Of a stretch of 64,000 nt of DNA, positions 24,105-64,000 are shown piece after piece. The notes below the pieces were generated by a model. That model saw only the letters and a list, made by a program, of their open reading frames with translations, was not told where the DNA came from and did not search any database. The stretch's first letter is position 1. Every line of letters starts with the position of its first letter. The DNA comes from Cladopsammia gracilis (Eukaryota > Cnidaria > Anthozoa > Scleractinia > Dendrophylliidae), in the NCBI GenBank assembly GCA_022457155.1, contig JAJGOT010000163.1, positions 826,001 to 890,000 on the forward strand, read 5' to 3'. The position numbers and the translations under genes were made by a program.

Positions 24105-24308
24105 GGGACGGACCATTTAATTTTTGTGGGGGGGGGGGGGGTGGGTACTTACGAAAAAAATTTAAGAGAAAAAAAATTCGTGTACAAGAAAGCACGAAAA
24201 ATTCAAGCATTAACGTAAAAAAATTCTTGCAAATAGTGATGCTGGAAAAAAAATTCATGCTCAGAAGAAATTGCCCAACCCCCCCACAAAAATTAAATGG
24301 TCCGTCCC
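24105..24308. mobile_element. 204-bp MITE, TTA duplication
   Basis: The ends GGGACGGACCATTTAATTTT and their complement, each followed inward by a G or C run, are flanked by TTA (24102-24104, 24309-24311). The interior is A-rich with GAAAAAAATT words. Confidence 0.8.
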
Positions 24309-24311
24309 TTA

Positions 24312-26280
24312 CAGATTCGAAGCCAGTACACAGTAATGAAATATACTAGGTAATAATACGATTTGTCACGGAATTGATAAGCGATAGAAAAATCGAAAAT
24401 ATTACACACTAAAGTCTTCTCACCTTTACTTTATTGTCTCTTGATGTATCCTGACCGGTTAAAATGCATTTTTACAACTTTTGTCACTCGCCCCACTATC
24501 CACTATAAAAGAAGGGAAGGCTGGAGACCTCTAAGCGAACCCTCGCGACGCGAAAGCCAATAAATTCTAAACAATTCAACTCAAGCTCCCCGAATTGCCA
24601 CCAGTGAGGCCGCAGGTTAAATGTCTACCCGTGCGATTCGTGCTAGCTTCCAAATTCCCTTTCACGGGCTCTAAAAGGGCTCCGTTTTGGAGCGATTCTG
24701 GCCATCTTCGCTTCGCCATTGTCCGCGATCCAAACGGCTGTAATACTAAAGCTTAGCGACCGCGTCACAGAGACAAACTGACACTCACCCGAGGGGAGGG
24801 TCGTTACTTTTGCCCTCGCGCAAATTGACACCGTCGGGGGAGCCGGTGCGTGTAATTCGAACGGAAACCACACGCGTGACCTGTCATTTATTTGTCTTTA
24901 TTTGATAAAGTGCAATTTTTCATCAAGATCAAAAGAAAAGTCTCTTTTTAAAATAAAAAATGTTCGAAGGAAAATTATTAAGCTTGTTAAAACCAATTTG
25001 CGCCAAAAAAATCAAAAATCGAAGGTCACGGATATATATGTGTATACCGGGAGTCTAGGGTGTACTCTAACTGCACCTCCGATCCAAGAGAGAGGAAGAT
25101 AGGGGCCTTGGAAACGAGGTTGGTAGACGTTTCAATAACAAATTGATCATTAAAACAGACCGTTGGCCGTCGGGTGTTGATATGAACGATATGGTCAATA
25201 ATGTTTAATTTTTATTGGTAAATTGCACAACGTTCTAAAGTCGCTGTCGTGATTTGTCGTATTTTTGAAGCGGAATCGAGCCGCTTCTCGCTGTTCAGAA
25301 CGTCTCATGTCGGCAATTTTCGGGGCCACGTCGCTTGTCGTTTTTACCAAGGCTTCTTTAAGCCGAGATGTTTTGAAAACAGCTTCGGCTATAAAAGGAA
25401 ACGAAATCTAATCACCAGCTCTATTCCTACAAGAGACACCATTCTGCCCGAAGGTACACAATTTTTTAGTTGACGGAAAAAGCGATAAGTAAAATATTTT
25501 CACTTGCCTTTTTTACAATAGTCTTAGTGAAGTATTTAGATAAAACATTCCTTTTTTACTGAAGTCTTTTTACTGAACTTATTCACATGCACAAAGTTCT
25601 TGTTTTGTCTCATACATCCACATATACACTGCACATATAAATTGGCTGTTTAAAAACATTGCTAGTAAATCAATTTTAATCCCAAATGAAAATCGTTGCA
25701 ATATGTTTTAGTTTTGTTTAAATATCAATAAATAAAGATAGTAAATATTTTTTAACCTTCGTACATTTTCCCCAAATTTCGATTGATAAGAAAATCGCCA
25801 TTGTAGTGCCACACATGTCATTGCTACTAAAATACTGTGACTGATACAAAACATAGAAAATTAACTAAGTAAAAGGGCTCTCTAAAGATAGATTGAATCT
25901 AAGTAGTTTTGCCACCCCCATCCCTCCTCATAATTTTCCCCCGTAGCAACCAAATTGGCCTCGGCTCATTCGCTTAATATAATCAAGTTGAAGTTTCCCC
26001 TCAGCTGTAAAATGAAGACTATTTTGAAATAATACGCTAAATTAACATGAAAATTATTTACATTCTTACTCGTGATTATTTGTTGCTCATGACTTTTATT
26101 GATTTGGTGGCTCCTAAAAGAGCCCTTAAGTCCTCTATGACTGCAATGTCTAACTCTACGATTAGACCTACAGGTATTTTCAATCTTTCAACTTCAATAA
26201 ACCATTTAGCAGCTTTACACATATTTCCTATCACGTCTTTACTACATTTACCTATCAAAAGCACCCAACTTTTCCAATTC

Positions 26281-26312
<32 letters not shown>

Positions 26313-26417
26313 TAACCTTACATTCTCTCGCATTAACGAGATGGCTTTAAGAGCCCTTTGATTAGTATTATTAATTACGAATTTTTAAGATGACTTGGGC
26401 CTTCTGAACACCTTTCC
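24312..26417. other. no certain gene; CpG-rich patch at 24500-24880
   Basis: An ACTATAAAAGAAG box at 24502 precedes a GC-richer patch that could be a promoter or first exon, but only short frames follow. I looked here for the missing 5' exons of the receptor (signal peptide, cysteine-rich LDLa) and found none. (TTG)n lies at 26281-26309. Confidence 0.35.
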
Positions 26418-26700
26418 ACCGAAACGATTCGCTGGGTCCAGACCTCCTGGACAATCACCCAAAGTGATCCAGCGCTAGCAGTAGCAGAAATAATTACGAT
26501 TCGCTGGGTAGTCCTGGACAATCACCCAAAGTGACCCAGCAGTCGCAGAAATAGTTACAGGAAACTCGATCTGGCAATGTAAAATAAATGTTAGAACATT
26601 CAAGAATTGTAAATTTAAACACATTGATATACGTAGATCACTGACCTATCACACCAAAATGTTATATACGTAGTACGTTCTTTGAACGAGTTTACCTAGT
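26418..26700. repeat. short tandem duplication and intron segment shared with 27960-28160
   Basis: ATTCGCTGGGT...CCTGGACAATCACCCAAAGTG occurs twice (26427 and 26508). The following sequence (CAGGAAACTCGATCTGGCAA, TGTAAAATAA, then CACCAAAATG) is matched at 28073-28145 by CAGGAAACTTGATCTGACAA and so on, upstream of the next LRR exon. Confidence 0.6.
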
Positions 26701-26976
26701 TTATCTTTAGTTTGTAGAAAACAAAAGAGGTTTTTTGCACTGTTAGGCTTTTCATCTGCACGGAAGCGATCGACAAATGGTAAAAACGCATCGATTAAAA
26801 TCGCATCGTCATACTGTAACAGCTAAGATTCTAGAGGTTGCATCTTACTAAAATTTTCAGCAAAGAAAGATACGGGTCGTCAAGCAGGACTCATCTGAAT
26901 TTTATTATCGTTTAGTAAAAATACGTAAGCTGGTAGTTTCGCCAGGTTTTGCATTGTTGTTTTTTTTTTATGGTAG

Positions 26977-58453
<31,477 letters not shown>

Positions 58454-58793
58454 CAGAAACCATAGATGATGATTCAGGAGGAGTGGGTAGATCAAGCACA
58501 ACATAACGATATTGGCTTCGCATTATTAAAACGTTTTTCTCTTCATAAATGAAAACAAATATAGTATTATCTGCTTTTGCTTTTTTATAAAGGAATTATG
58601 TTATCATTATATTGTTGACGTGTTTATGTTGCAGTCCTAAAGTGGAAAATGGCAGGTTTTATAAGGACTATATTACCTTGAGTGTGATAACAATCCCTTT
58701 TAAGAAACCAAGATGTAATGTTGGCGGTAGCAATTTAATGTAAGTTAAGCACGGTTTCATAAAACGCAACGCTGTAAAACGTCTAATTTGGTA

Positions 58794-58799
58794 AATAAA
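58794..58799 (+). terminator. poly(A) signal AATAAA
   Basis: First AATAAA after the receptor stop, about 340 bp downstream, followed within 20 bp by a TATATATATTTTG stretch. A plausible 3' end of the transcript. Confidence 0.5.
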
Positions 58800-59249
58800 A
58801 AATGGAGAGAAATATATATATTTTGACTACTTGTTTTGCTTACATAATCAAGGTTTGTTCATATGAGTCTGGTAACTGAGAACACAGATTGCATGCATAT
58901 CTGTACTGTCTTCTATGAAAAAGAAGTTGATCTGTTCATAGGTTGGCTACGTCCAACCCCTTCACTCCTACCATCTTAAGTGTGTAATATGATTATAATT
59001 TTTGAGTCTGTGGATGAAATTCTACGTTGCGAGCACCATTTAAATGGAAGCACTTCAGCTACACTTTCCTATGGTGCTGTTTGTTTTATCATTGTTTAAA
59101 GCTTTATTAGGCATTATTATACGACAATGCTGTTGCGAAGCAGCATCTGTCCTGGTTTACCGCTGCAAAATGGATTTGGAAGAAGAAAGGAATCATAACT
59201 GCAATCCTGGCCACTTCGTTTAGGACACTTAGCGATTCTTCACAAAAAA
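58800..59249. other. no gene seen
   Basis: Intergenic sequence after the receptor; no coding pattern or repeat noticed. Confidence 0.4.
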
Positions 59250-59541
59250 GCTCGACTTCTTCATGTAATCCTCTCCCCCCCCCCCCCCCCCCCCCCCACC
59301 CTGAGCAATGTTTTTTATCCAGGGGCTGGATTCACGAAGTCCTCCTAAGTTAAGACATATCCTAAGTATTGTTTCTTAACAATAGCCTATTGTTAGAACG
59401 ACAATAGACTATTGTTAAGGGAAAATACTTAGGATATGTCAACGTAGGAGGGTTTCGTGAATCCGGCCTCTGGATCTTAACATTGCTCAGGGTGTGTGTG
59501 GGGGGGGAAGGGGAGGGGGGTTTTACATGAAGAAGTCGTGG
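59250..59541. mobile_element. 292-bp palindromic element with poly-C/poly-G arms
   Basis: CGACTTCTTCATGTAA, a C run, CACCCTGAGCAATG, ATCCAGGGGCTGGATTCACG and CATATCCTAAGTATT are each mirrored on the right (CGTGAATCCGGCCTCTGGAT, CATTGCTCAGGGTG, a G run, TTACATGAAGAAGTCG). The inner GGCTGGATTCACGAA part is probably a MITE; the outer part extends the palindrome. Confidence 0.7.
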
Positions 59542-61440
59542 GTAGGGTTAGGAGCCAGAAATGCGTCAGACGTTTACGACAATTTGTCGACTTCAAGTCA
59601 ACATTGTAGAGGGGGCTGGGATTAAACTATATATTTGTTGAATTTCTATTTCTTTGAAGATCGGCGATATTCAAGTTGACGCACAAGGTTATAAATTAGT
59701 GCATGGTCTCCTAATTAGTGGTGTGTCCCTAAAGTTATTGGGCACCAAGATTGTAGCTTCAAGAGACTATTGACTCTATTAAATACCTTAACCATCGGGC
59801 GTACACGCAAACTTTATTGTCTAGTTTGCAAGCCAAAAACGATGGCAATAAAACTTTGGTTGTTCCATCACTTTATTTTTCTTTTGCTTCCCAATTCAAT
59901 TCAAAAAGGAAACAAAGCTGGGTTGACCTCGTGCTACTTATGACATCATACGTCGTTCTCATAGCAACCGATTATCACCACATTTTGCCAAAATCTGTCT
60001 CAGGGATTCTGAATTATTAAACAGCCACTGCAGATGGCATCTGTTGACAATAAGTTCTCTAGAGGGTGGATTGTCGAGTTTGCAAGCAGTTAAACTTCGG
60101 TTGTTTCGTTTTTTTTTTCTTTTGCTTCTCAATTAAATTTATGGCATTGTTATGGCTAAATCGAGAAACAGAAATATGCGCTGTGGTTGTTTAAATCTTT
60201 TTTTTTCTTTTCTTTTGTCTGAGCGCGTGAGCGTCAGCTGCTACTGTATAAAGCTCAGAATAAATTACAGTAATTCATATGCACATTTTCAGTTTCCTGT
60301 TGATGTTACTGTTTCGTGGCTCAGTTACACAAGCATGAATAACAGCGAAAAATCGTACTTTTGATCGACAGTTTCATAACTTTTATGAATACTTTCTTTT
60401 TTATTTAGTCTGAGCGCGTAAACGTCAGCTGCTCCTGTAAGCTCAGAATAAATTTATTCATATACACATTTTCAATTTCCTGTTGATGTTGTTGTTTCGT
60501 GACTCAAATACACGAGCATTAATAACAGCGAAAAACCGTACTTTTGATCGACAGTTTCATAACTCTCATGAATACTTTACTATTAAGAAACGTTTCATTG
60601 CAAAAAATGTAACACAACGCACAACACCAAAATAAATTACTGCTCAACAGCTTTCATTTGAATGATAATTATTTAGGATTTCATTCAAAAACGCAAAACT
60701 TCTATAGAAAGTCATTAATATGTCTCATGCTGCGCGTCCGTGTTTGGACTATATAGTTTATCTACTTATATTTCAGTTCTACTCAGACGAGCACAGCGAG
60801 AGACAAACGGTTTTCATAACGGGAAAATGTTCATCAGGCAAATTGATTTCACTGAAAAGCAACCAAAACTATCGTGTCGTTTTTCCGCAGAAAAACGTAA
60901 ACAAGATGAGCGAGAGTTCAGTCAAATATTTGCATATTGCTATTAAAACCTCGATTCTTTTGTGTTCCTTGTGCTTTTTACCTGCAAGTACAATAAAGCC
61001 CAGTTCATTTGGGAATTAATATATATCTTTTTTGTCAATCTCCTTTAAATGCAGGCTGATCTAAGTAATACTTAGCTTCTGTCAGTGAACTATACTGATC
61101 CGGCAAATATTTTGTCATCTCTTCAAGCACATCATAGGATAAGGGCACCTGTCGCCAAAAATAACTTTCCGCTAGCCATCGCTGTCAGCGAAATCGAAGA
61201 GTGTTGTCAAAAGAATATTATCCATTTTACTTGCGGCAGTTCAGCTTTCGTTTTCAGTTCGATATTCGAGCATCTAAATATCACAACTGTCAGTATAGTT
61301 TTAAATTCAGTGTATCTTAAACGGCTCTCAAGCCACCGAAGCGAATAATTTAAGTCGAGTACCTTAATGTAGTCAAGAATTAAATGTACCTCTCCTGTGT
61401 TCTCTTTACGCGGCCATCTCAAAGAGTAAACATTACTAAT
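59542..61440. repeat. intergenic; diverged tandem duplication at 60219-60580
   Basis: CTGAGCGCGTGAGCGTCAGC...AACAGCGAAAAATCGTACTT...GATCGACAGTTTCATAAC occurs twice, about 191 bp apart. A shorter pair around TAGTTTGCAAGC and CTTTTGCTTC lies at 59820 and 60078. No gene recognised. Confidence 0.5.
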
Positions 61441-62457
61441 TTACACGAAAACTTCTTTTTCTTCGCCATAGCCACCTGATTTCAACATCAGCGTTTCCTG
61501 AAGCTCATAACTGCCTTCGTTGCGCTTTTTCAAGCGATAAACCAAAAATACAAGTAGAATGATTGCACAAGCAGCGCCGGCGAGAAGAGCGACCAGAATT
61601 TCAATCGTCACAAATCCAAATAAAGTTTTCTTTTCTTTCACTTTCTGCGAAGGACCTTTTTGATTCTGTACATCATTGCTCTCTTTCGTGGTCGTTTCAA
61701 TTGTCGTGGGCTGCTTTGAAGTCGGTCCCATGATACTTACACTAGACGAACTGCTAACCACAACGGTTGCAGCTTTCGTCTCTTTTGTCGACATAGCGGA
61801 CGTGCTTACTGAGGTTTTCTTCATGCTCGTAAACACACTCGCGTCGATCTTGATCATACTGTTCTGTACATCAGAACTTGCGTGCGCTGTTATTAAAGGC
61901 GGTGTAGAAGAACCAGGTCTGTTTGCACTTTCATCATGTAAAGTACTTGTAGAAACTATCACGTTAAACGTGGTGCTACTCAATGATAGAGCCGGTGTAA
62001 CAATCGCTGTAGAATTCACAGTTAATGTCTTGTCCGGCGAACGCGTGGCAGTACTGTTCAATTTTGGGTCCATGGCGAGGCTCGGCCCGTCCAATTTTGG
62101 ATCACTACCATCCGAAGAAGCAGCGGGCTCATCACCCTGCACGTCCATGCCATCGCCACTTCCAGAATCTGCTTTTCTATCGCGTTCGCCGTCTTCGTCA
62201 TCAATGGTATAAGACTCAGACGCTTCGCCAGCGCCATCTTCGGTCTCCGGTTTCGTTTTGAACTGTTTATGATAGCTCGATACATCAGAAACCTCCTCGC
62301 TCAAAATCACAATATTTCTCTCTTGTCCGTCTGCATTGTTTACGTTTTCCCTAAGAGCCGGATCCTTGGCTCCAATTTGGGCAATTTTATTTTCGAAACA
62401 GCTATAAATTACCAAACTGTAAACGACAAAATGAAAGGCCTTCATAAAAAATGCCAT
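61441..62457 (-). CDS. SDC: syndecan (transmembrane heparan sulfate proteoglycan core protein)
   Basis: 338 codons in one exon. Signal-anchor-like start 1-24 (MKAFHFVVYSLVIYSCF). The ectodomain is Ser/Thr-rich with SGSGDG (98-103) as glycosaminoglycan site and NST at 134 and 148. The membrane segment is about 283-307 (VALLAGAACAIILLVFLVY). The cytoplasmic part RLKKRNEGSYELQE (308-321) is the conserved C1 region (vertebrate RMKKKDEGSYDLGE type). The C-terminus is EVFV where syndecans normally end EFYA, still a hydrophobic class II PDZ-type end. Syndecans act at the cell surface as co-receptors and adhesion proteins and bind PDZ proteins inside. Vertebrate syndecan genes have introns, so the single exon is notable unless the start lies in another exon. 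Convergent to the receptor gene. Confidence 0.93.
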   Translation of the reverse strand: MAFFMKAFHFVVYSLVIYSCFENKIAQIGAKDPALRENVNNADGQERNIVILSEEVSDVSSYHKQFKTKPETEDGAGEASESYTIDDEDGERDRKADSGSGDGMDVQGDEPAASSDGSDPKLDGPSLAMDPKLNSTATRSPDKTLTVNSTAIVTPALSLSSTTFNVIVSTSTLHDESANRPGSSTPPLITAHASSDVQNSMIKIDASVFTSMKKTSVSTSAMSTKETKAATVVVSSSSSVSIMGPTSKQPTTIETTTKESNDVQNQKGPSQKVKEKKTLFGFVTIEILVALLAGAACAIILLVFLVYRLKKRNEGSYELQETLMLKSGGYGEEKEVFV

Positions 62458-64000
62458 TTTTGGTTCGGCGATGCTTGAACGAGTAATAAAAATGTTAATT
62501 CATCTCTCGTTTGTCTCGACGTTTCCCGCCTTAACTTTGCCGTTCGCAAAACGCGACAGCTTTGAGGTTTTCCTTACACCTTGTCGATTTAATATCCGCA
62601 CTGTCTGTCGAGCGATGCCTGTCACTCTTCCCACAATTTGCAATTCTTTTAACCCTTGGCACACATGTTTACTTCTTGCGGTTTCTTGCAGTATTCAGCA
62701 ATGCGAAAAAATATCTGAACGGAGGCCAGCAATGTTGAACTAAATGGCCTCAGCGAAGTTCACACAATAGAACAGATTTTCAGTTACGTTTTGACAATAG
62801 GTAAACTGAATTTATCAATTCAGACTGACAGCACAATGACAAGTATTTCGTGCAAACACCTTTCAGGCGGGAATGGGCTGACTAATTCTTTTTATGCTAA
62901 TTAAATTGTACTTCAGTTTTGCACTGACTTTAATACTAATCTGTTAGTAGCGTTCAGAAGTGTTTATTTTCATTTTCTAAATCTCTTTCACCTTGCTTTC
63001 ACCCGTCTGCAATTTGAATGAGGGAGAGTAACCCAGCTAAAAAAATATTCAATTTCGATTTTATTTTTGCGATGTCATGAATAATCATAAAGGCTCTAAA
63101 ATTTTAATTTTGCGTTTTTGTCGATAACATCTGTAGTAATATCAAAGCCTTTCTTAAAATTCCGTATTCACACCATGAGGATATAACAATAATGTTCAGG
63201 TTACCATAGCAAGAAAACGACCGAGCTAAAAATTAAAAGGCTTTTAACGCAGAGGCATTGGATGTGAATAGACTTTTTTAAAAGCTGCATCCGTTCGACA
63301 AAAATATATCTCTTTTAGTAAATATTCTTAGACCTCTTTTAAAAATTCAACAGTATGGAGGCTGCAAATTGTGTAAATAATTTATATCATGATTTGTTTA
63401 GTAGTTATTCTCAACGTGCGATTTTATATAATTAATTCGCCGAAATATCAAGAAATATAACTTTGGTCGTGTCTTTTTGTTTTTTGCTCTAGATAAGCTT
63501 TTTTGCGCTTGTGTTTCGAACAAGTCAATAAATTATTGCGGTCTTAATTTGGATAGCATTTCGTCTGTTATGAAATAAAAAAAACACCTGTCAGCGAGAC
63601 TTCAGCAGAACAAACTTAGCTGAAAAATGTAAATAAAAACTACATGCATAATATTATATATTAAAAATGTTTTTCGCATTGTGACGGCGGATTTTGGAAT
63701 ACGGTGCGATTGTTTCGCTTCGGGACGACACAAAAATACACTAAATCATTGGTTCGGTGGAATTAATCCGATACGATCAGGCAGATATAACTATCTCTAA
63801 TTTATGAGATATTTGTAGCATTTGCCTAAAGGAACTATTGATCAATAAAACGATGACAAATAGATTGTCTTCTTTCCAGGGATGCCAACATAATTTGGAG
63901 CATGATATTATAGTCAGTTATATAAGGCGACAAGGAGACACGTCGCTTTAACCGCGGTCAAACGAGATAAATTTGTAAACTGAGTTAAGCAAAGTACTTA
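62458..64000. other. upstream of syndecan; no gene seen
   Basis: Would contain the syndecan promoter and 5' UTR (minus strand). I see no convincing TATA box at a suitable distance and no further coding region. ORF 62471-62743 (+) has no recognised content. Confidence 0.4.

Noticed and set aside
24643..24873. Minus-strand ORF in CpG-rich patch
   Set aside because: Arg-rich composition is explained by GC-rich sequence; no conserved motif and no splice context.
25249..25473. Possible 5' exon of the receptor (ends ILPEG before GTACAC)
   Set aside because: No signal peptide, cysteine pattern or phase-2 end that would fit LRR exon 1.
26100..26360. Histone-type 3' stem-loop (GGCTCCTAAAAGAGCC) with minus-strand ORF
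   Set aside because: Loop and flanks do not fit the histone consensus, and no histone reading frame is nearby; the ORF ends in an AAC repeat.

Overview
This is a eukaryotic nuclear genome window from a metazoan, most likely an anthozoan cnidarian (coral or sea-anemone type). The evidence is a leucine-rich-repeat GPCR split into many 72-base phase-2 exons, an intronless syndecan, AT-rich introns, and a dense load of Penelope-like retroelements (PLEs), small inverted-repeat elements, SINE-like units, microsatellites and long C/G homopolymers. The species call is inference; no ribosomal or mitochondrial marker is present.

Layout. Bases 1-26,900 are gene-poor. They hold inverted-repeat elements, PLE fragments, a RecQ-like helicase fragment on the minus strand and a few uncertain small ORFs. 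From 26,977 to 58,453 on the plus strand lies the 3' part of a relaxin-receptor-like (LGR type C, RXFP-like) GPCR gene. It has 23 exons in the window: fifteen 72-base LRR exons, one 69-base LRR exon, one degenerate 90-base exon, one large exon with all seven membrane segments, and five tail exons. All junctions are GT-AG and phase-consistent and give at least 1,487 residues. The 5' end (signal peptide, any LDLa module) was not found. The last exon encodes a 628-residue, very acidic repetitive C-terminal tail with eight near-identical 47-residue units. The introns carry a 1.75-kb foldback palindrome, a 4.3-kb satellite of about 62 copies of a 69-base unit growing out of a PLE 3' end, inverted PLE ends, a 45-base minisatellite open on both strands, and many small elements. 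A syndecan gene (61,441-62,457, minus) lies tail-to-tail with the receptor about 3 kb away.

Most unusual points: (1) the giant repeat tail on a GPCR; (2) a recurring CTGANGA-hairpin-GAAA motif with a co-varying two-base-pair helix III, matching minimal hammerhead ribozymes, at seven PLE-related places; (3) the 69-base satellite starting directly behind one of these motifs; (4) the 1.75-kb foldback; (5) duplicated intron sequence that marks recent duplication of LRR exons.

Limits: all calls were made by eye on sequence and translated frames. Element names are by terminal repeat and target-site features, not by database comparison.
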